This document shows positions 13,671-22,350 of a stretch of DNA of 32,013 bases, one piece after another. The stretch is from an uncultured Mollicutes bacterium. Its GTDB lineage: Bacteria > Bacillota_I > Bacilli_A > Acholeplasmatales > Anaeroplasmataceae. The stretch spans positions 1-32,013 of the forward strand of contig UQFG01000020.1 of the NCBI GenBank assembly GCA_900540175.1, in the 5' to 3' direction. The notes below the pieces were generated by a model. It worked only from the letters and a program-made list of their open reading frames with translations, searched no databases and had not been told where the DNA came from. Numbering within the stretch: the first letter of the stretch is position 1; every line of letters starts with the position of its first letter. A program made the position numbers and the translations under genes.

Positions 13671-14875
13671 TGGTTTAATTTGGCTAAATACTCTTTAATG
13701 GCCCGTTCGTACGAACCGGTCGTTTTCGGTTCGTAATACGTATGGTTGATGAGGGCATCCGGTAAATATTGTTGTTTGACATAGCCGTTTGGAAAATCAT
13801 GCGGATAAAGATACGTTACTTTTCCACTTTTTAATTCTTTATTGAGAATGTGCGCAGGGATTTGCATGGAAGTGAGTTCCTGCAATTCGGCAATGGCTTT
13901 ATCAATGGCCAGATAAGATGAGTTGCTTTTGGGAGAAGTGGCCAAATCGATTACCGCATAGGCTAACGGAAGACGGGCTTCCGGCAGTCCTAGATAAAGG
14001 GCTGCTTGGACGGCCGCATAAACTCTGGGACCGATATTGGGATTGGCCAGTCCGATATCTTCGTAAGCCAAGCACAACAACCGTCTGCCGATGAATTCCA
14101 AATCTTCGGTTTGAAGCAATCTGGAAAGGTAATGGATTCCGGCATCCGGATCGCTTCCGCGAATGGATTTGATCATGGCAGAAGCCACATCGTAGTAATT
14201 TTCGCCTTCTTCATCAATTAAAAAACTTTTTTTACCGATGAGTTGTTGGACGTGTTCTAAAGTGATTTCGTCTGGATCGAGCATGGTTGTGATTTCCAGC
14301 ATATTGAGCGCCGAGCGGATTTCGCAGGAAGATACGGTACAGATGTATCGTAAAATATTTTCTTCAACCGGTGGCAGATGTTCTTGTTCAATGGTTTTTT
14401 TAAGCAGCGTTAAAACATCTTTTTCGGTAATTTCATTCAAACGGTAAATGTGTGTTCTGGAACGAATGGCCGGATTGATGGCTCGATAAGGGTTTTCCGT
14501 CGTCAGACCGACGATTGTTAAGATTCCCGATTCGACAAAGGGCAATAAATAATCCTGCACATCTTTTTTCATCCGATGGATTTCGTCGATAATCAAAACG
14601 GTATTGGTATATCGTTTGGCTCCCTCGACGATTTCTTTTAATTTGGCTTTTGTATCGCAAGAAGCGTTGAAAGAATAGGAGGAAAGTGCGAAATGATCGG
14701 CAATGATTTCGGCAATGGACGTTTTGCCGCAACCGGCCGGACCGTACAATATCATTGAAAATAATTGATCTTTAGAAAGCATTTTGCGTATAATGCCGTT
14801 TGGTCCTACCAAATGATCTTGACCGACGATGTCGTCAAATGTTTTCGGTCTGATTCGATAAGCAAGTGGTTTCAT
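13667..14875 (-). CDS. rarA: replication-associated recombination protein A (RarA/MgsA, AAA+ ATPase)
   Basis: RarA is a clamp-loader-like AAA+ ATPase acting at stalled replication forks. The 402 residues start with RIRPKTFDDIVGQDHLVGP. Walker A is LYGPAGCGKTSIAEII, Walker B is VLIIDEIHRM, and sensor/arginine-finger region TTENPYRAINPAIRSRT follows. The C-terminal tetramerisation region contains ALYLGLPEARLPLAYAVIDL and the end motif YLYPHDFPNGYVKQQYLPD, all typical of the family. The start at 14875 follows GGGTGATATC. It is preceded on the same strand by the TIGR04086 gene and may have its own extended -10 promoter at 14893-14921. Its stop overlaps the FtsK-like stop by 4 bp with no terminator between them. 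Confidence 0.95.
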   Translation of the reverse strand: MKPLAYRIRPKTFDDIVGQDHLVGPNGIIRKMLSKDQLFSMILYGPAGCGKTSIAEIIADHFALSSYSFNASCDTKAKLKEIVEGAKRYTNTVLIIDEIHRMKKDVQDYLLPFVESGILTIVGLTTENPYRAINPAIRSRTHIYRLNEITEKDVLTLLKKTIEQEHLPPVEENILRYICTVSSCEIRSALNMLEITTMLDPDEITLEHVQQLIGKKSFLIDEEGENYYDVASAMIKSIRGSDPDAGIHYLSRLLQTEDLEFIGRRLLCLAYEDIGLANPNIGPRVYAAVQAALYLGLPEARLPLAYAVIDLATSPKSNSSYLAIDKAIAELQELTSMQIPAHILNKELKSGKVTYLYPHDFPNGYVKQQYLPDALINHTYYEPKTTGSYERAIKEYLAKLNH

Positions 14876-14892
14876 GATATCACCCGCTTTTT

Positions 14893-14921
14893 ATTGTAGC
14901 ACATTAAAAGATTTTTTTAAA
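14893..14921 (-). promoter_or_regulatory. possible extended -10 promoter for rarA
   Basis: On the minus strand TTTAAA (14916-14921), 17 bp, then TACAAT (14893-14898) preceded by TGC, a TGn extended -10. The start of transcription would fall about 10 bp before the rarA start codon (14875), leaving a short leader that still includes GGGTGAT. Confidence 0.5.
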
Positions 14922-15263
14922 GGAAATCCCCAAGATTCCGCCGATTCCGGAGGATAAAATATAGATGGCAGAAGATAGTGGCGTGAACATATAGTTTCCG
15001 ACGGATAAGAAAAAGATCAGTTTTAACAGCAACAAGTGAACAACCGCCACGAATAATCCGACGAAAATCCCTCGTTTATGGACGGCATTTCCATAAAACA
15101 ATCCCAGTAAAAGAAAACTGATGCTGCCGATGAAAAGTTTTAAAACAGGATGATATTCCTGATTGGTTTTATTCAAATAGAATGCATAAACAAAACAAAC
15201 CAAAAGAACAAAAAGAATCAGACTAAGATAGATTTTAAGACCGCTTTTCAGTTTTGATTTCAT
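14904..15263 (-). CDS. small TIGR04086-family membrane protein (YrzE-like)
   Basis: This 119-residue, very hydrophobic protein has four predicted membrane helices (about 10-30, 42-58, 65-88, 93-112). A central LLLGLFYGNAVHKRGIFVG loop is reminiscent of the TIGR04086 / YrzE family found beside spoVB in Bacillus. Its function is unknown. The start at 15263 follows GGTGATCAAGC, the GGTGAT-type site. It is 28 bp upstream of rarA on the same strand and divergent from yetF, whose promoter lies in the short gap. The SpoVB-like gene nearby fits the B. subtilis order and supports the family guess. Confidence 0.7.
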   Translation of the reverse strand: MKSKLKSGLKIYLSLILFVLLVCFVYAFYLNKTNQEYHPVLKLFIGSISFLLLGLFYGNAVHKRGIFVGLFVAVVHLLLLKLIFFLSVGNYMFTPLSSAIYILSSGIGGILGISFKKIF

Positions 15264-15265
15264 GC

Positions 15266-15293
15266 TTGATCACCAGTTAACTATATGTATAAT
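15266..15293 (+). promoter_or_regulatory. sigma-A-type promoter of yetF-like gene
   Basis: TTGATC (15266-15271), a 16-bp spacer and TATAAT (15288-15293) lie 37 bp before ATG 15331. The -35 box overlaps the first codons region of the divergent gene. Confidence 0.65.
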
Positions 15294-15330
15294 ACCGTTT
15301 TATTATGACAATACTAACAACGGTGATAGT

Positions 15331-16029
15331 ATGGAGTACATCTGGGTATTGGCCAAAGTATTGATCGTTTATGTCAGTTTGATCGTTATGTTGCGGGTTT
15401 TGGGGAAAAGAGAAGTTGGTGAACTGTCCATTTTCGATTTGGTCGTTTTGCTGATCATTGCCGATATCGCTTCGTTGGGAATCGATAATGACGATTTTCT
15501 TTGGATGGGATTGCTGTCCTGTGTTTTGATTGTCGTTTTACAAAAGGTATTATCCGTTTTTTTACTGCATCACGGAAAGTACCGTTCTTGGATCGACGGC
15601 AGCCCCGTTACGATTGTCAAAGACGGGAAACTGTTGGTTCAGAATATGAAAAAAGAACATTATACCATCGACGACTTGATTTATCAGATGCGATTGGAAC
15701 ACATTATGGATATAGAAGAAATTCGGTTGGCCATCTTGGAAACCAACGGAACTCTGTCGATTTTTCGTGTTTCCCAGTTTGATACGATCCGTCTTCCGGT
15801 TATTACCAGCGGAACAATGGTAAAAGAAAGTTTTTCCGTTTTGGGGATCGACGAAGCAACCATTTCGGAGGCTTTTGCCAAAGAGGGAATCGATCCTAAA
15901 GCGATTCTTTACGCATCGTACGGTCAGGGTTTGATTTATTATTTCTATAAAACTGACGATAAAGCAACAGAGCTAACAAGAAAGCAATTAGAGTTACCAG
16001 TAAAAAATACAGTAAATGGTGATAAATGA
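15331..16029 (+). CDS. YetF-like DUF421 membrane protein
   Basis: The 232 residues begin with three membrane helices (about 4-22, 33-50, 58-78) containing the family block LRVLGKREVGELSIFDLVVLL. The soluble DUF421 domain follows, with GKYRSWIDGSPVTIVKDGKL, then TIDDLIYQMRLEHIMDIEEI and AILETNGTLSIF. Members are membrane proteins of unclear role, linked in Bacillus to spore or envelope functions. ATG 15331 follows CGGTGATAGT; an upstream in-frame ATG at 15262 would extend into the divergent promoter. The last 134 bp are overlapped on the other strand by the end of the SpoVB-like gene, which is unusual. Confidence 0.88.
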   Translation: MEYIWVLAKVLIVYVSLIVMLRVLGKREVGELSIFDLVVLLIIADIASLGIDNDDFLWMGLLSCVLIVVLQKVLSVFLLHHGKYRSWIDGSPVTIVKDGKLLVQNMKKEHYTIDDLIYQMRLEHIMDIEEIRLAILETNGTLSIFRVSQFDTIRLPVITSGTMVKESFSVLGIDEATISEAFAKEGIDPKAILYASYGQGLIYYFYKTDDKATELTRKQLELPVKNTVNGDK

Positions 16030-17386
16030 GGTTGGCAAGAAAATAGCCGGTACAAAACAATATAAGACAGAGTAGCGGTAATTTTCTTACTTTAAAGCGG
16101 ACTTCGCGGTGTGCAAAATAAAACAGCAGTAAAAACCGAACGAAACTGCCGCCGGCCAATCCTAAAACGAATCCTTCTAAAGCAATGGTGGGGATCAGGG
16201 TCCAAATGATGATTCCAAGAAGGGAACAAAAAGAAGAAACAATGGTTGTGATGAGCAGCCTTTTTTCTTTGTTGTAGGCTTGCAAAATCGCAACAAAAAG
16301 CGGATTGAAGTACGCGAAAAAATAAAGCACGGCAAGAGAAGATACCACGGTAGAGGAGGAAGCGTCTTTGAACAAGATCAAAAGACTTTCCTCGGCATAG
16401 AAATAGCAAAGCATGAAATTGAACACGGCGATTAAAAAACAAAAGAAGAAAGCTTGCCGTAAAACCGGATGCAACAATTCTTTTTGCCATCTTAATTCCG
16501 TGATTTTTGGAAACGTGAATTTAGAGATACTTTGGACGCCGAAATGGGCGAAAATCAGTAAAGGAATGGCAAACGAGGTCACTTCGGTATAATAGACGGT
16601 TGCATCGTAGATGGAAATACCGACTTTGGTTGCAACCAAATAAAACAGAAACGGCTCCAAATAGTTGTCGAGGGTAATCACTAGTTGATTGAAGGTGAGC
16701 GGTAAAGCTTGTTTCAATATTTTTTTTTCGTATCCCAAAGAAGAAACATCCGTATAGCGCAAGCGGGTTGTTTTTTTGATTTTGGCGACAATGTAGAAAA
16801 AAGAGGCAAATTCCGATACGGTCATGCTTAAAAAACAAAGGAGGACCTGTGTTTTGATATCGCTATCTTTAAAAAGGAACAAAAGGAAAAAACAAAGAGC
16901 GATCTTGGTGATTTGTTCAAATAAATTGGCTAAATAGGTTGTGTCAAATCGATTTTTGGCTTCTAAATAACCTCTTAAAACACCTGTACAGTTGGAAATG
17001 TAAATCAGCGGGACGGACATTAAAAGGGGATAATAGATGAACGAGGTTTCGAAAATCACTTTATAAAGCGGAAAAGAAGCCATTAAAATCAAACTGATGA
17101 GCGAAGAAGAAATAAACGTGATTCGTAAAGCGGCTTTGACAATGGTAGAGGCCCTGGTATGGTGCGTGAACAAATTGGCGGCGATATTTTGATTGACAAC
17201 GGCCGGAATGCATAAAGAAGAAAGGCAAAGCGCCAAAGAAAGGGTCGGAAAAACCAGGGACATCAATCGCATTCCTTCCATTCCCAAAATACGGGTCAAA
17301 ACGATTTTATAGACCAGTCCGAGGACTTTGATGACGGCGCCGATCAGCAAAATCATCTGGATTTTTTCGGCTGTTTTTTTTCGCAT
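15896..17386 (-). CDS. SpoVB/MurJ-like lipid-linked polysaccharide flippase (MOP superfamily)
   Basis: This polytopic membrane protein of 496 residues has about 14 predicted helices. It matches the polysaccharide-biosynthesis / stage V sporulation protein B group: the start AEKIQMILLIGAVIKVLGLV with YKIVLTRILGMEGM, then GVLRGYLEAKNRF, then QALPLTFNQLVITLDNYLEP. SpoVB is thought to export peptidoglycan precursors for the spore cortex; vegetative relatives handle wall or capsule lipids, so the substrate is not decidable here. The start at 17386 is preceded by AGAGGCTTCTACA. Its final ~44 codons, including the last helix, lie antisense to the end of the yetF-like gene. The apt promoter region lies between it and apt. 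Confidence 0.88.
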   Translation of the reverse strand: MRKKTAEKIQMILLIGAVIKVLGLVYKIVLTRILGMEGMRLMSLVFPTLSLALCLSSLCIPAVVNQNIAANLFTHHTRASTIVKAALRITFISSSLISLILMASFPLYKVIFETSFIYYPLLMSVPLIYISNCTGVLRGYLEAKNRFDTTYLANLFEQITKIALCFFLLFLFKDSDIKTQVLLCFLSMTVSEFASFFYIVAKIKKTTRLRYTDVSSLGYEKKILKQALPLTFNQLVITLDNYLEPFLFYLVATKVGISIYDATVYYTEVTSFAIPLLIFAHFGVQSISKFTFPKITELRWQKELLHPVLRQAFFFCFLIAVFNFMLCYFYAEESLLILFKDASSSTVVSSLAVLYFFAYFNPLFVAILQAYNKEKRLLITTIVSSFCSLLGIIIWTLIPTIALEGFVLGLAGGSFVRFLLLFYFAHREVRFKVRKLPLLCLILFCTGYFLANLIYHHLLYFLLVTLIAFLLALLLYRQFYRNNKSNPDRTMRKESL

Positions 17387-17447
17387 TGTAGAAGCCTCTT
17401 TTCGTATAAATTTATTTGGTTACATGCTTTTTTCAGACGCCATAATA

Positions 17448-17456
17448 TGATATAAT
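17448..17456 (+). promoter_or_regulatory. extended -10 promoter of apt
   Basis: TGATATAAT (17448-17456) is a perfect TGnTATAAT; the -35 region at 17428-17433 is only TTTTTT. Transcription would start near 17463, with the site AGGGAGG just before ATG 17492. Confidence 0.7.
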
Positions 17457-17491
17457 ATAAAAATAAGTATCAGAAATAGGGAGGTAAAACA

Positions 17492-18004
17492 ATGAATTTG
17501 AAAGATTATGTTGCGACGATTATGGACTATCCGAAAAAGGGAATTGTTTTCAGAGATATTACTCCTTTGATGGGGGATGGTGCAGCTTATCGTTATGCAT
17601 GTGATAAAATTACGGCTTTTGCCAAAGAAAAACAGGCTACGATGATTGTCGGTCCGGAAGCCAGGGGATTTATTTTCGGCTGTCCGGTCGCTACGAATTT
17701 GAAAATCGGATTTGCTCCGATCCGCAAACCGGGCAAATTGCCAAGAGAAACCATTTTTGAGGAGTACACTTTAGAATATGGGACCAACACGCTTTGTATT
17801 CATGCCGATGCGTTGAAAAAAGGCGACAAAGTGGTCATTATCGACGATCTTTTGGCTACCGGCGGAACGGTCAAAGCGACCATCAATCTGTGTGAACGCT
17901 TAGGGGCCGAAGTTGTCGGTGTGGCGTGTTTGATTGAACTTTTGGATTTAAAGGGTCGCGATCTTTTAAAACAGTACGATGTGCTTTCATTAATGACGTA
18001 TTGA
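17492..18004 (+). CDS. apt: adenine phosphoribosyltransferase
   Basis: Apt salvages adenine, converting it with PRPP to AMP in the cytosol. The 170 residues match the family in full. They have the start [20 protein letters not shown] with ITPLMGDG, the [12 protein letters not shown] segment, the substrate loop RKPGKLP, and the PRPP-binding motif [13 protein letters not shown]. The ribosome binding site GGGAGGTAAAACA is good. It lies 31 bp ahead of rel, the common apt-rel pairing of Bacillota, so purine salvage and (p)ppGpp metabolism share transcription. Confidence 0.97.
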   Translation: MNLKDYVATIMDYPKKGIVFRDITPLMGDGAAYRYACDKITAFAKEKQATMIVGPEARGFIFGCPVATNLKIGFAPIRKPGKLPRETIFEEYTLEYGTNTLCIHADALKKGDKVVIIDDLLATGGTVKATINLCERLGAEVVGVACLIELLDLKGRDLLKQYDVLSLMTY

Positions 18005-18035
18005 TTTCATTTATTTGAAAAAGGAGGTGAACGAA

Positions 18036-20204
18036 ATGGTTGTATACGATGATTTATATGCCATTACCAAACAATATATCCATCGTCAAGAAGATCAGGA
18101 TTTGATTAAAAAAGCCTACGATGTCGCCTTGAAAAGCCATGAGGGGCAATTCCGTAAAAGCGGGGAAGCCTATATCGTTCATCCGCTTAGCGTCGCTTGT
18201 ATTTTAGCCAATTTACAGGTCGGTCCGGCTACGATTTGCGCGGGATTGTTACACGATACCATTGAAGATACGGAAGAAACCAAAGAAGATATTACGGCTG
18301 TATTCGGTGAAGATATCGCATCTATTGTCGATGGTGTAACCAAACTGACGCAGATGAAATTTGCTTCGCTTGAACAAAAACAAGCGGAAAACCATCAACA
18401 TATGTTGTTGGCAATGGCCAAAGACATCCGTGTTATCGTCGTCAAATTGGCCGATCGTTTGCACAACATCCGTACCCTGGGATCGCTTTCGGCCGAAAAA
18501 CAAGTTCGTATCGCCAGGGAAACGTTGGAAATCTATGCTCCTTTGGCTCATAAACTCGGTATGTTCCAAATCAAAGCCGAATTGGAAGATACGGCTTTAA
18601 AATACGTTGAACCGGTTTGGTATCAAAAAATCACCAACCAACTGAAAACCGATACGAAAGTTCGTTTAAACAGCATTGATCATACCATTGCCGAGATCAA
18701 ACAGTATCTGGCGCCTACGAATTTAAAGTTCGATATTAAAGGCCGCATCAAAAACACGTACAGCATCTATAAAAAGATGGTAACGCAAAATAAAAATTTT
18801 CAGGATATTTACGATATTGTGGCCATCCGGATCATCGTTCAGACCGTTGCCGAATGTTATCAAGTTCTTGGCATTATCCATGCCCATTACACACCGGTAC
18901 CCAAACGGTTCAAAGATTACATCGCCGTACCGAAGCCCAATATGTATCAGTCGCTTCATACGACGGTAATCAGCAACGAAGAATTGATTTTCGAAGTCCA
19001 GATTCGAACCGAAGAAATGGATCGGGTTGCCGAAATCGGTATCGCGGCGCATTGGGCTTATAAAGAAAACGTGGAATATTCACGGGAAAAAGAACAGTTC
19101 GAAATCGCGCAAAAACTGAAATGGTACGCAGAATTGTTGCGGTTTTCCGAAGAAGAAACCAATGATGAGGCAACGGATTTTGTCGAAACGATCAAAGAAG
19201 ATATTTTAAAGACCAATGTGTATGTCTATACACCGACTGGGGAGGTCATCGATCTTCCGCGGGGGGCAACGCCACTGGATTTTGCTTATAAAATTCATAC
19301 CAATATCGGCAATAAAACCGTCGGAGCCATGGTCAACAATCGAATCGTTGCGTTGGACTACGAACTTCAAACCGGCGATATTATTTCCATCAAAACCAAT
19401 AAAAATTCGTTCGGTCCTTCGGAAAACTGGTTGAAAATCGCCAAAACCAGCCATGCCCGCCATAAAATCAAGAGTTTTTTAAACAAACAAAACAAAGATA
19501 TTTTGACCAATCAAGGTAAGCAGACATTAGAAGAAGAACTCAAAAACAATAAACTTTCATCGACTTTTTTAACCGATGATTTCATCAAACAGAATTTTTC
19601 CAAAAACAACATCAATAGTTTGGACGATCTATATTGTGAAATCGGCAAAGGAACGTTTTCTCCAAAAACCGTCGTCAATAAACTGTTGGGGGAAAAGCAA
19701 AATCATGCGGATGTTTTAGCCAAACAGATGGAGCGTTCGCAACGTATTTTGACAACCAATTCGGAAACGAGGGTCGTTGTGGAAGGACTTCGCAATCCGC
19801 AACTGAAATTGGGCAGTTGCTGTACGCCGATTCCGGGGGATCCGATTCAAGGATATGTCACCAAAGGATACGGTATCGTGGTGCATCATGCCAATTGCCG
19901 CAATGTTGTTCATTTTGAAAAAGAACGGTTGATTTCACTGCAGTGGGCGACCAATCCCAATCGAAAATATCCGGTTTCCATTAAAATCACCGCTGTTACC
20001 AACAATAATCTTTTAATGGAAATCATGAATGTCGTTTCGGTAAACGGATTATCCATTTTGGCCATTCATGCGACCAATAACACTAACTTGGAAACGATCA
20101 TCAAACTGAAAGTTTTAACAACGGGAATTCAGGAACTGGAAAAACTGATCGTCAATTTGAATAAAATCAAATATGTTCATCATATAGAAAGAGATAATTT
20201 ATGA
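18036..20204 (+). CDS. rel: bifunctional (p)ppGpp synthetase/hydrolase (Rel, RSH family)
   Basis: Rel makes and degrades the alarmone (p)ppGpp in the stringent response and associates with ribosomes. Over 722 residues it has every domain. The HD hydrolase contains LLHDTIEDT, so hydrolysis should work. The synthetase domain has GRIKNTYSIYKKM, RFKDYIAVPKPN (the RFKD form typical of bifunctional enzymes) and EVQIRT. A TGS domain follows (VYTPTGEVIDLPRGATPLDF), then a Cys-containing region (GSCCTPIPGD ... HHANC), then an ACT domain at the end. The start at 18036 follows AAAGGAGGTGA; a TTG at 18015 lacks support. The gene overlaps dtd by ATGA, so the two are translationally coupled. Confidence 0.97.
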   Translation: MVVYDDLYAITKQYIHRQEDQDLIKKAYDVALKSHEGQFRKSGEAYIVHPLSVACILANLQVGPATICAGLLHDTIEDTEETKEDITAVFGEDIASIVDGVTKLTQMKFASLEQKQAENHQHMLLAMAKDIRVIVVKLADRLHNIRTLGSLSAEKQVRIARETLEIYAPLAHKLGMFQIKAELEDTALKYVEPVWYQKITNQLKTDTKVRLNSIDHTIAEIKQYLAPTNLKFDIKGRIKNTYSIYKKMVTQNKNFQDIYDIVAIRIIVQTVAECYQVLGIIHAHYTPVPKRFKDYIAVPKPNMYQSLHTTVISNEELIFEVQIRTEEMDRVAEIGIAAHWAYKENVEYSREKEQFEIAQKLKWYAELLRFSEEETNDEATDFVETIKEDILKTNVYVYTPTGEVIDLPRGATPLDFAYKIHTNIGNKTVGAMVNNRIVALDYELQTGDIISIKTNKNSFGPSENWLKIAKTSHARHKIKSFLNKQNKDILTNQGKQTLEEELKNNKLSSTFLTDDFIKQNFSKNNINSLDDLYCEIGKGTFSPKTVVNKLLGEKQNHADVLAKQMERSQRILTTNSETRVVVEGLRNPQLKLGSCCTPIPGDPIQGYVTKGYGIVVHHANCRNVVHFEKERLISLQWATNPNRKYPVSIKITAVTNNNLLMEIMNVVSVNGLSILAIHATNNTNLETIIKLKVLTTGIQELEKLIVNLNKIKYVHHIERDNL

Positions 20205-20644
20205 GAGTTGTTGTTCAAAGAACCACCAAAGCAAAATGCTTGGTTGATAATCAAATCACCGGCCAAATTGAAAAAGGGTTCCTTCTTTTAGTTGGTTTCA
20301 CCCAAGAAGATGGCGTTCAAGAGGTCGAGTTCATGGCACGAAAAATTTTGGGATTACGTATTTTTGAAGATGAAAACGGTAAACTCAACCGCAATCTTCA
20401 GGATGTGGGCGGTTCTGTTTTATGCATTTCGCAGTTTACGCTTTATGCCGACTGCAAAAAAGGGAATCGGCCTTCGTTTACAAAGGCTTTGGCCTATGAA
20501 GATGCGCGGGTTTTGTACGACTGTTTTTGCGAAACGCTTTTAAAAACAATTCCCGTCGAACGGGGGATTTTCGGCGCGGATATGAAAATCGATTTCATAA
20601 ACGACGGACCGGTAACGATAGTACTGGATTCACAATGCTTATAA
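20201..20644 (+). CDS. dtd: D-aminoacyl-tRNA deacylase
   Basis: Dtd removes D-amino acids and glycine mischarged onto tRNA, proofreading translation. The 147 residues contain both signature motifs: SQFTLYAD and the Gly-cisPro motif within NDGPVT. The start is the conserved MRVVVQR. The length equals the family norm (~145-150). It overlaps rel by 4 bp, an order (rel then dtd) widespread in Bacillota, and is followed after 13 bp by an unknown membrane protein gene. Confidence 0.97.
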   Translation: MRVVVQRTTKAKCLVDNQITGQIEKGFLLLVGFTQEDGVQEVEFMARKILGLRIFEDENGKLNRNLQDVGGSVLCISQFTLYADCKKGNRPSFTKALAYEDARVLYDCFCETLLKTIPVERGIFGADMKIDFINDGPVTIVLDSQCL

Positions 20645-20657
20645 AGGAGAGATAAGG

Positions 20658-22340
20658 ATGCGTTCTTTTGTATTTGAAAACAAAACCTATACGAATTTAA
20701 ATGATTTGGGATTGGCTTTTAAACAATCTTATCAAGAAGCATTAAAAGCCATTTCAACCAAACCGTTTTTGAAGTTTCTCAAAAAACAAAAAAAACTGTA
20801 TCCGGCGATGCGGGATATTTTATACAAAACCCGTTCTTTGGAAACGGTTTTAAGCATTTTGATTTATCATTTTACAACGGATCGTATTTTATACATTGAT
20901 CACACGGAGTGTCGGGATATAACGATTTTACAGCAGATGGTTGAACGGCAAAATCCGAAAATGCTGTCATTTTTAAGTGAACAAGGTCTTTCCAATACGC
21001 TTCTTTTGGATTGGCCGAATGAAAAAGAAAAAGCCGATTTTAGAACATTTGAGGAATGCTGTCAAGATCCTTTTGCTGTAAAATACTGCTTGAATTTCCG
21101 TCATTACGATGAAATAACGGATTTAAAACCGTATTTTCAAGATTTAAAAAACGACGATCAGGCATTTAAAAAACTATGGGAATTGTTTTCGGACGAAGCG
21201 TTTCAGTTGCAGTTGGTTTCTTGTTATTCACTTGAAGAAGTATTGAAAATGCGTCAGGCTTCCTGCCCGGTTTTCAAAGGGCTTCAGATGGTGCAAGCCT
21301 ATTTGGATGAGTCGTTTTTAAAAGAGGTTCTCCAAAACCATTTCGGTGTTTGGTTTTTAAACCATCTTTCGTTTTATTCGTTTAAAAAAGAAGGAAAGAA
21401 AATTCGCAAATCCGGCAAGCGTCTGAAAAAAGAAGGAAAGCACCTTCTTAAGAAGAAATCGGCCTTATCGGCGGTTGCTGCTTGGAGTGAGGCTTGTTAC
21501 GATACATATTTAAAAGCCGTTATGTTGTTTAAAAAAGGAAGGATCAAAACCAAAAACGACGCGTATAGCCTCGTTGTTTCCTATTTGAATACGTTTGTAT
21601 GTCCGCGCTTTTTAGAAGAAAGTAAGATCAAAGAAACAGTTTCTTTTTCCGAAGAACAAGTCCCTGTTTCCGTTAGACCTTCTTATGATTTACGTAAACT
21701 GGAAAAATCGATTGTCCAACATGGTCGGTTTGCGAAAATCTCCATTTTCGTTACGGTTTTACTGGCTGTTTATTTGGGACTTCAATTCATTGATTTAAAA
21801 GATTGGCTTTCCTTTGATTTTCATCTTTTGGTAGTCGATGAAGACGACCGGATGCTTGCGCTTTTATTCTTCGGTGTTGCACTTGGCTGTTGTTTGCTCC
21901 TTTCGCTTTTGATTTTGTGGTTGAAACGTTCGGCAGCCAAAAAATACAACCGTTTGTGCCAACTGAAGTATTTACGGAATAACGAAGCGATTTTAACAAC
22001 CAAAGAAACGGATAAATTGAAAAAACTAACCGCCAAAGAAGAAAAATACAGTCGGAAAATCGATCGGTTTTATCGCTTTTACGGTTCTCTTCTGATGGTT
22101 TTTTTGAGTTTTTCTGTTTCGTATGTCGTTTTGAGTGTTCTTTATTCAGTCGGATTCTTGCAAGATGAGATCACGGAACTTTTTTCAACTTACCGTTATT
22201 TATTGTTGATTCCGTTTTTACTGCCGGCTTTATGCGGTCTTTTACGTCATAAAAAAACCGGATTTTCGGTTTTGCTGACAGTTTTGTTTTCCGCGTTATT
22301 GGCTGCCGGTTGCATTTATTTAGTGCCATATTTAGGCTAA
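20658..22340 (+). CDS. large unknown membrane protein with lysine-rich segment
   Basis: I do not recognise this 560-residue protein. The N-terminal ~240 residues look cytosolic and helical (start FVFENKTYTNLNDLGLAFKQ), with many aromatic and acidic residues. Residues ~243-267 are a strongly basic near-repeat (KKEGKKIRKSGKRLKKEGKH), which could bind nucleic acid or acidic lipid head groups. The C-terminal part has about five membrane helices (near 358-378, 399-422, 468-490, 505-522 and 532-555), with a basic coiled segment between the second and third. There is no signal peptide or catalytic motif. Its ribosome binding site AAAGGAGAGATAAGG is good, and it sits within the rel-dtd-...-rimO run with gaps of 13 and 10 bp, suggesting a housekeeping partner. 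Confidence 0.85.
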   Translation: MRSFVFENKTYTNLNDLGLAFKQSYQEALKAISTKPFLKFLKKQKKLYPAMRDILYKTRSLETVLSILIYHFTTDRILYIDHTECRDITILQQMVERQNPKMLSFLSEQGLSNTLLLDWPNEKEKADFRTFEECCQDPFAVKYCLNFRHYDEITDLKPYFQDLKNDDQAFKKLWELFSDEAFQLQLVSCYSLEEVLKMRQASCPVFKGLQMVQAYLDESFLKEVLQNHFGVWFLNHLSFYSFKKEGKKIRKSGKRLKKEGKHLLKKKSALSAVAAWSEACYDTYLKAVMLFKKGRIKTKNDAYSLVVSYLNTFVCPRFLEESKIKETVSFSEEQVPVSVRPSYDLRKLEKSIVQHGRFAKISIFVTVLLAVYLGLQFIDLKDWLSFDFHLLVVDEDDRMLALLFFGVALGCCLLLSLLILWLKRSAAKKYNRLCQLKYLRNNEAILTTKETDKLKKLTAKEEKYSRKIDRFYRFYGSLLMVFLSFSVSYVVLSVLYSVGFLQDEITELFSTYRYLLLIPFLLPALCGLLRHKKTGFSVLLTVLFSALLAAGCIYLVPYLG

Positions 22341-22350
22341 AGGAGACGTT

